From positions 910,001 through 974,000 of the forward strand of contig NZ_CP034118.1 of assembly GCF_003856495.1 (NCBI RefSeq): 64,000 bases of DNA, read 5' to 3'. The notes beneath the pieces are model-generated. The model did not search any database. It was not told the DNA's origin and saw only the letters and a program-made list of their open reading frames with translations. The stretch is from Staphylospora marina (lineage in GTDB: Bacteria > Bacillota > Bacilli > Thermoactinomycetales > Thermoactinomycetaceae). The translations under genes were made by a program, and so were the position numbers. Positions 35,038 through 44,759 of the stretch are shown in pieces (position 1 is the stretch's first letter; each line of letters opens with the position of its first letter).

Positions 35038-37033
35038 ACGGACACGGCAGGGCCGGATTCGTTTGTGGACCGGAGGTGCCATTCTGTTTCTGCTTTGTGT
35101 GCTGGCCATGACGGGACCGTTCATCGCTCCGTATTCTCCCGAGTTCGAGGAGCCGGTTCGGTTTGTGAACGGAGAGCCGGTCACCGCCCCGGAACCTCCC
35201 TTTGAAGACCACTGGCTGGGCAAGGACCAGCGTGGCAGGGACTTGCTGTCACTGATGTTGTACGGGCTCAGATTCACCCTGTTTTTCGTGGCGGGTGTGG
35301 CGGCGGTACGGGTGGGGATCGGCTTGTTACTCGGCGTATGGTCGGGAATGAGCGGGAAGGATCGGGCGGAACCCGCTTTGCGACGCGGACCGGAAGAGCT
35401 TCTTTCTCTGAGCGGTTGGTTCTCCGGAATTCCGGTGATCTTTTTGCTGGTCATCCTTCTGCCTCATCTGCTCGCAGAGATGTCTGTTGACATGTCCGTT
35501 CTCATGCAAGGGTTGGTGATTGCGGCGTTCGGAATTCCGCCGGTGACTTCCGTGGTTCGGGCGCATACCCTTCAATTGCGGGATCGGTTGTCCGTTCAGG
35601 CAGCCGGAGCGATGGGAGCCACGCGGGGTTGGATCATCCGCAAGCATATTCTTCCGATGCTTCGGGAGCGGATCCTGATTTTGTTCGTCCAGGACATGAT
35701 CCTGGTGCTCAACACGTTGGGGCAACTCAGTGTCTTTCAGTTGTTCCTCGGCGGAAGCGCATGGGATGAGATCGCTCCCGGTGAAGAGCATGCATTCTCC
35801 AATAGTCATGAATGGGCGGGACTGATCGGCCAAAACAAGACTTGGGTGATTGTCTATCCGTATCTGGTATGGATTCCGCTGCTGGCGTACATGATATTGC
35901 TTCTGGCGTTTTTTCTGGTGGCGAGAGGACTGGAGCTTCGCTGGCGGGAGAAGGAGGGGAAAGTTCCGCATCTCGATCTCGGGTTCACGGAACGGTACCG
36001 GCTTGCCTGGAACCTCTTCGTGTATTGGGTGGGATGGCTGGCTGCACGGTTGGCGTTTCATTGGCGTCGGATTCGAAGACCGGCCGCATGGCTGGCGTTT
36101 GTTTTCGGCGTGCTCTTGCTCGCGGCTCTTCCGGGGGCATTGGACAAGCTTCTCACGGAGCCGGAGGTTCCCCCGGGAATGGACCAGCCGCCCGTCACGG
36201 AAGTGCTGATTCAGACGGGAGAGCAAATCTTGGCGTATTTGGCGGGGATTTTCGACGGCAGCAGTTTCGTGTATGAACAAGAAGTTTCTTCCCAATATGC
36301 CGAAACGGTAACGCGAAGTTTCGTGGAGGAGATTCGGCCGTTGTTTCTGTATTCGGCCGTCCATCTGCTGGCCGTGTCTCTCTGTGCTCTCATCTTGGGC
36401 ATTTCGGCGGGGATGGCATGGGCCCGTTCGGGGGGATGGCTGAAGTCATTGATGGAATTTCTGGTTACCATCCCCGATTTCATCATCGTGATGTTTTTGC
36501 AGCTGACGGTGGTGTTTGTGTACCAACGGACAGGATGGAGAATGGCGGAGATCTACACGCTGAACGATGATGATTTTGCTTTGTTGCTGCCGTTTGTGGC
36601 ACTATTCATATTTCCGTTCGTACTCTTGATGAGGATGACGGCCAACCGTACACTGGAGGTCCTGACGGAGGATTACATCCGGACGGCGCGGGCCAAAGGT
36701 TTGGGGAAGCTCACCATTTATGTGCGGCATGTGCTGTCCAATGTCCTTCCGGTGGTCAAGGCGGAACTTCCGCGCATGGTGTCGATTCTTTGCGGCAATC
36801 TGATCATCGTGGAACTGTTGTTTCATTCCCCGGGGATCACGAGGTTTCTGGAGCCGGGCCTCATGCGGAATTTCACCACTGAGCGGCAGTTTTCCCTGCT
36901 TAAGCCCAATCCTTTGGATCAGTACGAAGTGCTTGTCAATACCTTGTGGTGTCTGGTGCTTTTGTACCTGCTCACATGGGGATTCCTGCGACTGGTGGTT
37001 GCCGGAACGGAAAGGTGGTTGAATCGTGACTGA
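35030..37033 (+). CDS. Fused ABC permease: DppC-like (C1) joined to DppB-like (B2)
   Basis: A 667-residue fusion. Residues 1 to about 315 are a DppC-type permease (APYSPEFEEPV, HWLGKDQRGRD, MGATRGWIIRKHILPM). Residues about 335-667 are a DppB-type permease (EDYIRTARAKGLGKLTIY, IIVELLFHSPGITR). The first half is a close paralogue of the following gene and the second half of the preceding gene. So a B-C pair seems to have been duplicated and C1 then fused to B2. It overlaps both neighbours by 8 bp. A single polypeptide would need to place both halves correctly in the membrane. Confidence 0.85.
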   Translation: MIERTRQGRIRLWTGGAILFLLCVLAMTGPFIAPYSPEFEEPVRFVNGEPVTAPEPPFEDHWLGKDQRGRDLLSLMLYGLRFTLFFVAGVAAVRVGIGLLLGVWSGMSGKDRAEPALRRGPEELLSLSGWFSGIPVIFLLVILLPHLLAEMSVDMSVLMQGLVIAAFGIPPVTSVVRAHTLQLRDRLSVQAAGAMGATRGWIIRKHILPMLRERILILFVQDMILVLNTLGQLSVFQLFLGGSAWDEIAPGEEHAFSNSHEWAGLIGQNKTWVIVYPYLVWIPLLAYMILLLAFFLVARGLELRWREKEGKVPHLDLGFTERYRLAWNLFVYWVGWLAARLAFHWRRIRRPAAWLAFVFGVLLLAALPGALDKLLTEPEVPPGMDQPPVTEVLIQTGEQILAYLAGIFDGSSFVYEQEVSSQYAETVTRSFVEEIRPLFLYSAVHLLAVSLCALILGISAGMAWARSGGWLKSLMEFLVTIPDFIIVMFLQLTVVFVYQRTGWRMAEIYTLNDDDFALLLPFVALFIFPFVLLMRMTANRTLEVLTEDYIRTARAKGLGKLTIYVRHVLSNVLPVVKAELPRMVSILCGNLIIVELLFHSPGITRFLEPGLMRNFTTERQFSLLKPNPLDQYEVLVNTLWCLVLLYLLTWGFLRLVVAGTERWLNRD

Positions 37034-37970
37034 TCGGCAGCGACGAATCAATGTGCCCTTGTGGACAGGGAGCCTGCTGCTCATGGTGTTTCTGTTCGTC
37101 GCGGTGTTCGGTCCGTGGTTGGCTCCGTATGCTCCTTCCGATGAAGAGCCGCTTCAATACGTGGGAGAGAATCCGATGACCAGTCCCGAGCCGCCCTCCA
37201 AAGAGCACTGGTTCGGAAAGGATCCACGGGGACGGGATGTGTTTTCCCTCATGCTGCACGGGCTGAAATACACGTTGTTTTTCGTGGTGACCGTCTCGCT
37301 GCTCCGGGTGGGGATCGGCGGATGGACCGGCATTTGGTTGGGCATGAGGAGACCATTGGACGAGGTGGAGAAACCGGCGGGCACGAAGGGGCATTTCCGC
37401 ATCTCTTCCGGTCTGTTCGGAGGCATTCCCGGGGTGGTGATTTTGGTCCTTCTGCTGAGCACATTCAGCCAGACGCTCCCGTTCCGGGAAGTGCTCTTGA
37501 TCCAGGGGACCGTGTTGATCCTGTTCGGGTTGCCGCCGGTGATCGCCTCCATCCGGACGAGGACGGAAGAACTGAAACGACGGTTGTCCGTGCAAGCGGC
37601 ACTGGTGATGGGGGCCACCCGGGGCTGGCTGATACGAAAACACATCTATCCCATGCTGAAAGACACGTTCGTCATTTTGCTGGTCCAGGACATGATCGTG
37701 GTTCTGGGAGTGCTGGGTCAGCTCAGCCTGTTTCGGATTTTTCTTGGCGGGACCGACATCGCGCAGGAAAAAGAACGGATCGAGTACTGGTCCCGCAGTC
37801 TGGAATGGACCGGATTGATGGGGCAGTACCGGGATTGGATGATCGTGCATCCGTATCTCGTCTGGGTGCCGCTCATCGCTTACGTGGCGCTTCTGTTGGT
37901 GTTTCATCTGCTGTCGGTAGGGCTGGAGAGGCGCTTCCGGCAAGATCATCAGCGGCATCCGTATCTGTGA
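37026..37970 (+). CDS. ABC transporter permease, DppC-like (module C2)
   Basis: A 314-residue membrane protein resembling the N-terminal half of the preceding fusion: APYAPSDEEPL, HWFGKDPRGRD and MGATRGWLIRKHIYPM followed by the QDMIVVLGVLGQLS helix. It starts with GTG 37026, overlapping the previous stop by 8 bp, with AAGGTGG upstream. It completes a B1, C1-B2, C2 set. A bidirectional terminator follows. Confidence 0.82.
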   Translation: MTDRQRRINVPLWTGSLLLMVFLFVAVFGPWLAPYAPSDEEPLQYVGENPMTSPEPPSKEHWFGKDPRGRDVFSLMLHGLKYTLFFVVTVSLLRVGIGGWTGIWLGMRRPLDEVEKPAGTKGHFRISSGLFGGIPGVVILVLLLSTFSQTLPFREVLLIQGTVLILFGLPPVIASIRTRTEELKRRLSVQAALVMGATRGWLIRKHIYPMLKDTFVILLVQDMIVVLGVLGQLSLFRIFLGGTDIAQEKERIEYWSRSLEWTGLMGQYRDWMIVHPYLVWVPLIAYVALLLVFHLLSVGLERRFRQDHQRHPYL

Positions 37971-38127
37971 CGTCGGGAAACGGACGGGGCATTGAAAACC
38001 GCTTGATGGCAGACGGGGAAGTCTCCTGCGGAGTGTTGCGCAGCTGCGTGCAGCGGAAAAACAGGGGAGAAATGGAAGTCGAAGGAGTCCGGCGGCACCG
38101 GACAAGGCGATGCCAAAAAAGTCGGGA

Positions 38128-38183
38128 GAGAAAAAGCGTCAGGTGGGATTAGGGGGATGATCACCACCATGACGCTTTTTCTC
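38128..38183. terminator. Bidirectional terminator between the permeases and map
   Basis: 14-bp perfect arms (38128-38141 and 38170-38183) contain A5 and T5 runs, so each strand ends in a T-tract. An inner GGTGG/CCACC stem extends it. Confidence 0.88.
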
Positions 38184-38192
38184 AGCATGACT

Positions 38193-38984
38193 TCAATTTC
38201 GACAAGAATCCATGTTTTTCCTGTTTTTTCGCGCCTCGTTTTGCTCGGTCAGAATCATTGGTCCGTCTGCCAGGATGGCCACGGTGTGTTCATACTGGGC
38301 GGACAGAGATCCGTCCACCGTGCGGGCGGTCCAGCCGTCGGCGTCGATTTTCACTTCATGGTTGCCCAGCGTGAGCATCGGCTCGATCGTGATCACCATG
38401 CCTTCCCTGAGTTCCGGACCGGTTCCGGGTGACCCGTAATGGGGCACTTCCGGAGGCTCATGGATGCGCTGGCCGATTCCATGTCCGATGAACGGGCGGA
38501 CGACGGACAAGCCGTGCGACTCGGCAAACGACTGAATGGCATGGGAGATGTCTCCGATCCGGTTCCCGGGACGGGCGGCCCGGATGCCGACGTACAGGGC
38601 TTCACGGGTCACGTCCAGAAGTTTTCTCGCCTCCCTGCCGATGGTCCCGACCGAATACGACCACGCGGAGTCCGCCATCCACTCATCCAGTTCCACCACC
38701 ATGTCAATCGTGACAATGTCTCCGTTTTTCAGGGGAACATCGCGGGGCATTGCGTGACAGACTTCATCATTGACGGAAGCACAAATGGCATGGGGATATC
38801 CGAGATATCCTTTCTGGGCGGGACGGGCTCCACGGGCGGACAGCCAGTTTTCCACCCAACGGTCGATCTCCAGCGTGGTGACGCCGGGACGAATCAGGCG
38901 TCGCAGCTGACGGTGACAGGCGGCGAGCAGCTTTCCCGCCCGATGCATGAGACGAATTTCGTCGGATGTTTTCAGTTGGATCAT
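38193..38984 (-). CDS. map: Methionine aminopeptidase, type I
   Basis: A 263-residue cytosolic metallopeptidase that removes the initiator Met. Metal ligands are recognisable: the two Asp in TIDMVVELDEWMADSAWSY, His in PFIGHGIGQ, Glu in ITIEPM and Glu in QYEHTVAI. The start is ATG 38984 with AAGGAGTCC upstream. This copy is not beside the ribosomal-protein operon where Bacillus map lies, so it may be a second paralogue. Confidence 0.93.
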   Translation of the reverse strand: MIQLKTSDEIRLMHRAGKLLAACHRQLRRLIRPGVTTLEIDRWVENWLSARGARPAQKGYLGYPHAICASVNDEVCHAMPRDVPLKNGDIVTIDMVVELDEWMADSAWSYSVGTIGREARKLLDVTREALYVGIRAARPGNRIGDISHAIQSFAESHGLSVVRPFIGHGIGQRIHEPPEVPHYGSPGTGPELREGMVITIEPMLTLGNHEVKIDADGWTARTVDGSLSAQYEHTVAILADGPMILTEQNEARKNRKNMDSCRN

Positions 38985-39139
38985 GATCGGACTCCTTCCG
39001 GAAGAACGTTTCCTCCATCCTATGAAAAATGGCCCGCAAACGGGTCGGTATCAGCCGGATGTCGATTTGGACAGAGAAAACGGCCGGATGTCCGGAGAGC
39101 GGGGGCTCGTACACCGTTCGCCGGAAATTCGCCCGATCG

Positions 39140-39613
39140 TCATCCTTTTCGTGTCAGGAAAACGAAGCCGAGCACAATGATCAAAACGGGCCAGACTTTG
39201 TGCATTGCCGACGTGAGGGGGGCGAACACCGGCAATTCCGTGATGCCCGGATAGGCCAAAATGCCCGACAGGAACAAAGTGGCTCCCACAATGGCCGAGT
39301 TGGTGTTTTTGGTCACGCCGAAGTGCAGAAGGACCGCCATACCGACCAGAGCAAGCAAAATGCTCCAGTGACCGGGCCATCCCTGCACCGACGCTTTGCC
39401 CCAAATCGCCAAAAACAGCGCGGCGATCAGGCCTCCGGTCAACACCAGCGACCCGTTTTTCTTCACAAATCCGAAAAACAGCAAGACCGCGCCCAAAAGG
39501 AAGAAGAGAAAAGGCCAAGAAACAAAGTCGGCCACTCCCACCAGTCCGAGCCAGACCAGAAGCAGAAGTGAGCCGGCAAGGATGAGCAAGAAGCCGATCA
39601 CTTTCGATTGCAT
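39140..39613 (-). CDS. Polytopic membrane protein, LiaF/LiaI N-terminal-like
   Basis: A 157-residue very hydrophobic protein with about six membrane segments and few charges, ending LTRKG. The FLLILAGSLLLLVWLG and WPFLFFLLGAVLLFFGF stretches are like the LiaI/LiaF-type transmembrane region (DUF5668-like). The start is ATG 39613 with GGGAGGA upstream. It lies between map and an MFS gene, all on the minus strand. Function unknown. Confidence 0.65.
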   Translation of the reverse strand: MQSKVIGFLLILAGSLLLLVWLGLVGVADFVSWPFLFFLLGAVLLFFGFVKKNGSLVLTGGLIAALFLAIWGKASVQGWPGHWSILLALVGMAVLLHFGVTKNTNSAIVGATLFLSGILAYPGITELPVFAPLTSAMHKVWPVLIIVLGFVFLTRKG

Positions 39614-39714
39614 GAATCACAATCCTCCCGGATGGAAATCATTTCTTCCATTCTATCACAATTTGTTCAATCTTTCGAAGGGAGGGAGTGATCTGGAAGA
39701 ATCAAGGATGTTTC

Positions 39715-40947
39715 TTACGCCTGCCGGCTTTCTTCGCGGACCGACCAATCTGCCGCCGGCATGTTCGTCATCAAGGATGCCAGCGTTGCCGACACAATGA
39801 TCATTGCGCCCCCGACAAACACGTGGGCCGGGTGCCAATGTTCCGCCACCCAACCGGCGAGCACGACACTGAGAGGAGCGAGCAGCGTGGAGACCAGTCT
39901 GGATGCACTGATCACCCGCCCCAACATGTGTTCCGGGACGCATGTCTGGAACAGCAGATGAATCAGTCTTGAATTAAGACCGACGCAGAACATCAGGAAA
40001 CAAACGGAAATACCGACGAACAACCAGTGTTCCTGGAAGGGGATGGAGAGAAGGGAAACAGACACCACGAGCGATGACACGAACAGAATTCTTCCGGACC
40101 GGAACGCCGCCTGTACTCGGGAAAACATCAGCCCGCTGAGCAATCCGCCCACCGCGGCCATCGTCATGATGATTCCGATCTGCGACGTCTGAAGATTCAT
40201 GACTTCCTTCAAATGGTAAAGCAAAATCAGAACGGCTCCACTGAGACCGAAGTTGACGAACAGGTTCCAGACCAGGATGGAACGGAACAGGTTGTTGGAC
40301 AGCGTGTATCGGAGCCCTTCCTTGCTGGCGGACCAGATGGCTCCGGGAGAAGACAGGTCCGTTTCCCGCGCCGGCTTGTAATGACGAATCAACGACAGGG
40401 TGGACAGGAGCAGCAGAAAGGCCCCCACGTTGATCCAAAGAGACGCGAAAAGCCCCAGGGCGGTGATGATCAGTCCGGAGACGGCCGGACCGGTTGCTTC
40501 CGCCGTCGAGATGGCCATCTGCATGATGCCGTTGGCTCTCGGCAAATCCCGTTTTTCCACCAGTTGCGGGATGATCGAAGTATCGGCAACCCGGTACAGA
40601 GCGATGCAAAGATCCAACACAAAAGCCACCAAGAACACAGACGCCACGTCAAAAACGTCCAGGGAAGCGGAGATCGGAAGGAGGCTGATGAACAATGCCT
40701 GCAATGCCGAAATGATCATGAGAAGCTTCTTCCGATCCATCATGTCCACGATGCTGCCGCCGAAGAATCCGACCAGAAATTCCGCGACAAAGCCCAATGC
40801 GTACATGAAACCCATCAGGACGGAAGATCCGGTCGCATTAAGAATCAACAAAGGGATGGCCAAATCGTACAATTGCTCCGCCATCTTGTGGATGAAATGG
40901 CTGGTCAACACGAACAGAAATGACCTGTTTTTGAGTATTCCGGACAC
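39715..40947 (-). CDS. MFS transporter, MFS_3/EntS-like exporter
   Basis: A 410-residue major-facilitator protein with about 12 membrane segments. The DRKKLLMI loop after helix 2-3 and the gene layout fit the drug or siderophore exporter class (MFS_3). The substrate is unknown. I prefer GTG 40947, which follows GGGAGGT by 8 nt; the ATG at 40971 places that site inside the coding sequence. Confidence 0.8.
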   Translation of the reverse strand: MSGILKNRSFLFVLTSHFIHKMAEQLYDLAIPLLILNATGSSVLMGFMYALGFVAEFLVGFFGGSIVDMMDRKKLLMIISALQALFISLLPISASLDVFDVASVFLVAFVLDLCIALYRVADTSIIPQLVEKRDLPRANGIMQMAISTAEATGPAVSGLIITALGLFASLWINVGAFLLLLSTLSLIRHYKPARETDLSSPGAIWSASKEGLRYTLSNNLFRSILVWNLFVNFGLSGAVLILLYHLKEVMNLQTSQIGIIMTMAAVGGLLSGLMFSRVQAAFRSGRILFVSSLVVSVSLLSIPFQEHWLFVGISVCFLMFCVGLNSRLIHLLFQTCVPEHMLGRVISASRLVSTLLAPLSVVLAGWVAEHWHPAHVFVGGAMIIVSATLASLMTNMPAADWSVREESRQA

Positions 40948-41357
40948 CCGTTGCCGACCTCCCTGAAACATGGTTCAATGGAAGAACGATGGACTGGATC
41001 TGCTGGCGGCACTTTTTTCTGGTTTATTGATAGAAAATGCGATTCTTTCTCTATTATTTTTGTGCATTTCCTGTTGGATTTTTTGTGCAAGAAAATGTAT
41101 AGGTGATGCGTTGATCTCCCACAATTGTTTCATTCTTGTTAAAAATCAGATGGGTGGATCTGTTTCAATCTTAACATGATGATATGAATTCGTCTGAAAA
41201 ATTTTTGGTGGAGAGGAGACGTGTCACCACTTTGGTCGGGACATTCCTTGATCAACGGGCAGACCGGACGGGAAAAAATCAGGGTGGGAAGAATTGTAAA
41301 ATTTGTATAAATATTATTGGGTTTCAGATCTATTTTTGATAAATAGAATAAAATTCG
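40948..41357. other. AT-rich divergent intergenic region
   Basis: About 410 bp between the divergent MFS and acyl-CoA synthetase genes, much richer in A and T than the genes around it. Apart from the promoter at 41358-41386 I see no gene: short open frames lack ribosome-binding sites. It probably holds divergent promoters and operator sequences. Confidence 0.6.
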
Positions 41358-41386
41358 TTCACAATTCGCCAAAAATCATCTAATAT
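41358..41386 (+). promoter_or_regulatory. Promoter of the acyl-CoA synthetase gene
   Basis: -35 TTCACA (41358-41363), 17-nt spacer, -10 TAATAT (41381-41386). The start codon is at 41435. Confidence 0.7.
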
Positions 41387-41434
41387 GGAAATGACATATC
41401 CAAATCTGTGGTTGCAAGGAGGGGTTGTCAACGC

Positions 41435-42961
41435 ATGAGCGTGATCGGAGATCTGCTGCGTCATCGCACCCGGTTGTCCCCGGAACTGGAAGCCGTGGTG
41501 AGCCCGACAAAACGGTGGACGTACCGTGAATACAACCGGATGGTGAACAAGCTGGCCCACTATCTGCTCAAGATGGAAGTGAAAAAAGGCGACCGGATCG
41601 CGATGGTCTGCAAAAACAGCCATCATTTTCCGCTCATTTACATGGCTGCCGCCAAAATCGGTGCCATTACCGTCCCGATCAACTGGCGGCTCAAAACCGA
41701 AGGAATTCAATACATACTTGAGGATTGCCAACCGAAAATCCTGTTTTACGACGCGCAATACGACCAGGTGAAGCCGCTTCTGGGCGTGTATCCGTTCATT
41801 CGGCAAGAGATCCTGGTGACTTTGGAGAACGATGTTTCCTTGCTGGAACAACTGATCGAACCGTATCCCGACGAGGAACCGGTGGCAGACGTAAATCCGG
41901 AAGATCCGTTGCTGATCATCTACACGTCCGGAACGACCGGACGTTCCAAAGGGGTGGTCTGCACCCACCACAACCTGTACTTTGCCTGCATCGCCAATAC
42001 GTCCACGCTCGACTGGCGGTATCGGGATCGCTTCCTGATGGTGACCCCGCTCTTCCACATCAGCGGGATGGTGATCAGCGTTTGTGCCCTGTTCCGGGGA
42101 TTCACCCTGGTTGTGAACGACCAATTCCACCCCATGCAGACCTGGGATCTTTTGGAATCGGAGAAGATCAATATCATGTTCTCCGTTCCCGGCATGTTGA
42201 ACTTCATGTATGAGTCTCTCAAACAACGCTTTGTGGAGGCGGCTTCGCTTCGCATGATCATCTGCGGAGGGGCCAAGGTTCCGGCAGATCTGATTCGCGG
42301 TCTGTACCATTTCGGATACAATGTGGTGCAGGTGTACGGTGCGACGGAATTTGCGGGGGCCGCCACGTTCTGGCTGCCGGAGTACGGCATCGAAACCTGT
42401 GAATCGGCAGGAAAACCGGTGCTCCTGACCGGGATGAAAATCGTGGATCCCAAGACGGGCGAAGTGCTTCCGCCGGGAAAAATCGGCGAAGTGGCATGCC
42501 GGGGACCGCTGATGTTCGCCGGGTATTGGAACATGGAAAAAGAGACGGCCGAAGTGGTTCGCGATGGTTGGTATCACACGGGAGATTTGGGCTACATGGA
42601 CGAAAACGGGCTCCTCTACGTCGTGGACCGGCTCAAAGACGTGATCATCACCAACGGGGAAAACGTGTTCCCGGCACAGGTGGAATTGGTCATCAACCGA
42701 TTGGAAGCCGTGGCGGAGTCCGCCGTCGTCGGAGTTCCGCACCCGGTGTGGGGCGAACTGGCCCGGGCTTATGTTGTTCTGAAAGAAGGCCGTTCGGCGG
42801 AAGCCGGGGAAGTCATCGCGCATGTCCGACGGTCCTTGCCGGATCACCACCTGCATGAAGTGGTATTCGTCGAGGAGTTGCCGAAAAACGGCATGGGCAA
42901 GGTGATGAAATTCCTGCTGCGTCAAGAAGCCGTCCGGGAACAGCAATCATCCCAAGACTGA
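41435..42961 (+). CDS. Long- or medium-chain acyl-CoA synthetase (AMP-binding)
   Basis: A 508-residue ANL-superfamily adenylate-forming enzyme. Motifs: YTSGTTGRSKGV (P-loop), VYGATEFAG, WYHTGDLGYMDENG, and the C-terminal catalytic Lys region PKNGMGKVMK. It should activate a carboxylic acid to its CoA thioester; chain length or aromatic acid choice cannot be told. The start is ATG 41435 behind AAGGAGGGG. It is a single-gene transcript flanked by a promoter and a bidirectional terminator. Confidence 0.88.
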   Translation: MSVIGDLLRHRTRLSPELEAVVSPTKRWTYREYNRMVNKLAHYLLKMEVKKGDRIAMVCKNSHHFPLIYMAAAKIGAITVPINWRLKTEGIQYILEDCQPKILFYDAQYDQVKPLLGVYPFIRQEILVTLENDVSLLEQLIEPYPDEEPVADVNPEDPLLIIYTSGTTGRSKGVVCTHHNLYFACIANTSTLDWRYRDRFLMVTPLFHISGMVISVCALFRGFTLVVNDQFHPMQTWDLLESEKINIMFSVPGMLNFMYESLKQRFVEAASLRMIICGGAKVPADLIRGLYHFGYNVVQVYGATEFAGAATFWLPEYGIETCESAGKPVLLTGMKIVDPKTGEVLPPGKIGEVACRGPLMFAGYWNMEKETAEVVRDGWYHTGDLGYMDENGLLYVVDRLKDVIITNGENVFPAQVELVINRLEAVAESAVVGVPHPVWGELARAYVVLKEGRSAEAGEVIAHVRRSLPDHHLHEVVFVEELPKNGMGKVMKFLLRQEAVREQQSSQD

Positions 42962-43092
42962 CCGGTCTCCGGTTATGCACGGATGACTTGCGGGACAAGC
43001 CGCCGTCACTTCAGTGGAGGAGTCGGGCGCGCAAGGGGAGAGCGAGACTTCGAAACATCCATAAGATTGTCAGTGTTCCCGAAGACATAAGC

Positions 43093-43125
43093 ACGGGCCT
43101 CTCCGCTCAAGCCGGAGAGGCCCGT
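43093..43125. terminator. Bidirectional terminator
   Basis: A 13-bp perfect GC-rich stem (43093-43105 with 43113-43125) and 7-nt loop between the convergent acyl-CoA synthetase and ABC permease genes. Confidence 0.82.
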
Positions 43126-43169
43126 CATCTTTGGAGAAAAACAGTTTCGGAACCCTTTTCTTCCCGTGC

Positions 43170-43979
43170 TCATCCGGATTGTCGATGACCGGGCAATCTT
43201 GCTTCCAACCAGGCAATTCCCTGATACATTCCCGTGGCAATCACGGCGACGATGACCAGGCTGAGCATCACCAGATGCAGATTGAACACTTGAAATCCGT
43301 AGATGATCAGATAACCGAGTCCTCCTTTGGAAACCAGGAATTCTCCGACAATCACGCCGACCCAGGCGAGCCCGACGTTGACTTTCAGTGCGGCCAGCAT
43401 GTCGGGAATCGCCGAGGGGAAAATGATCATCCGATAGAGCTGGCCGCGGGTGGCTCCGAACGAACGGGCCAGGATCAGCAAGTTGCGGTCCGTTTCACGG
43501 AAACGGGTGTGGATCACCAAGGTGGTGATGATGATGGTGATGGCCACGGCCATGGCAAGTATGGAGATGAATCCCGCACCGAGCGCCACGATGAAGAGGG
43601 GACCGAGCGCCACTTTGGGCATGCTGTTCAGGATGACGAGATAAGGATCGAGAACGCGCGACAGGAACGGAGAGAACCAGATCAGGGTGGCCAGGCCGAT
43701 GCCGGAAGCGGTGCCGAGCAGGAATCCGCAGACCGTCTCCAGCGAGGTGATCCAGATGTGGCGCCACAGTTCACCGGATGCCGAAAGTTTGACGGCTTCC
43801 TGCCAGACATGGGTCGGGCTGCTGAACAGAAACGGGTCGATCCAGCCCAGCCTGACGGCTCCTTCCCAGAGAAAGATGAATCCCAGCAGCAAGGTCAATT
43901 GCCAAAACCGAACCCAACGGGTTTGTTTCTTCAATCGTCGAATCCATTGGCGATGTTCGGGACTTTGCCGTTCGCTCAT
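43170..43979 (-). CDS. ABC permease, SsuC/TauC/ThiX type
   Basis: A 269-residue inner-membrane permease with about six helices. The coupling loop RSFGATRGQLYRMIIFPSAI and the following GLAWVGVIVGEFL stretch are typical of nitrate/sulfonate/taurine or pyrimidine-precursor importers. Its ATG overlaps the ATPase stop (ATGA), showing translational coupling. It is the last gene of the importer operon. Confidence 0.9.
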   Translation of the reverse strand: MSERQSPEHRQWIRRLKKQTRWVRFWQLTLLLGFIFLWEGAVRLGWIDPFLFSSPTHVWQEAVKLSASGELWRHIWITSLETVCGFLLGTASGIGLATLIWFSPFLSRVLDPYLVILNSMPKVALGPLFIVALGAGFISILAMAVAITIIITTLVIHTRFRETDRNLLILARSFGATRGQLYRMIIFPSAIPDMLAALKVNVGLAWVGVIVGEFLVSKGGLGYLIIYGFQVFNLHLVMLSLVIVAVIATGMYQGIAWLEARLPGHRQSG

Positions 43980-44743
43980 GAGGCGTCCACCTCCCTCCAG
44001 AGCTCCCGAAACAGGGCGCGGAACTCCGGATGGTTTCGGCTCTCCAGCGGGGGAAGCCGCCGGATGGATTCGGGAATGGTCAGCTGACGGCGGATTTCTC
44101 CGGGTTTTCCGCCCATGATCAGGATGCGGTCGCCGGTGGCGAGAGCTTCCTCGAGATCATGGGTGACCAGAATCACCGTCTTTTTTTCTTCCCGCACGGT
44201 CCGGAGGAGGAGATCTTCCAACTGGATCTTGGTGCGAATGTCCAAGGCGGAGAACGGTTCGTCAAGCAGCAGGATGTCCGGATCCACGGCAAGGGTGCGG
44301 GCGATGGCCACCCGTTGCCGCATCCCGCCGGAGAGTTCGTGCGGATAGCGATGGCGGGCATCGGACAATCCCATTCGTTCGAGCCAGTGAAGCGCCCGTT
44401 TCCGGTTTTCCGGGGTGGCCTGCCGGCGGATGCGAAGGCCCAACATCACGTTCTCCTCCACTGTTTTCCATGCGAGAAGCCCGTCTGTTTGAAGCATGTA
44501 TCCCGTATGCCGGGTCGGACGGCGGACTTCCCGGTCAAAGAGGAGAATCTTGCCGCGGGTGGGCGGAAAAAGGCCGGCGATCAGGGAAAGCAGCGTGCTT
44601 TTTCCGCAGCCGCTCGGTCCGACGATGACCAGAAATTCCCCGGCTTCCACTTCGAAGCAAACGGAGCGGATCGCCTGCGTTTCGGCGATCGGACTGAAGT
44701 ATGACTGGGTGACGGACTCCACGCGGATCACCGGTGATGTCAT
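43976..44743 (-). CDS. ABC transporter ATP-binding protein, SsuB/TauB type
   Basis: A 255-residue ATPase: Walker A GPSGCGKST, Q-loop (MLQTDGLL), signature LSGGMRQRVAIAR, Walker B ILLLDEPFSALD, and switch His in VTHDLEEAL. The start is ATG 44743 (MTSPVIRV), with AGGGGG upstream; the longer frame runs back across the gap toward the binding-protein gene. It powers the permease encoded directly after it. Confidence 0.92.
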   Translation of the reverse strand: MTSPVIRVESVTQSYFSPIAETQAIRSVCFEVEAGEFLVIVGPSGCGKSTLLSLIAGLFPPTRGKILLFDREVRRPTRHTGYMLQTDGLLAWKTVEENVMLGLRIRRQATPENRKRALHWLERMGLSDARHRYPHELSGGMRQRVAIARTLAVDPDILLLDEPFSALDIRTKIQLEDLLLRTVREEKKTVILVTHDLEEALATGDRILIMGGKPGEIRRQLTIPESIRRLPPLESRNHPEFRALFRELWREVDAS

Positions 44744-44759
44744 GGGAGAATGCCCCCTT

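Noticed and set aside
40970-41179. A 69-codon hydrophobic frame upstream of the MFS gene
   Set aside because: No ribosome-binding site, located in an AT-rich promoter region.
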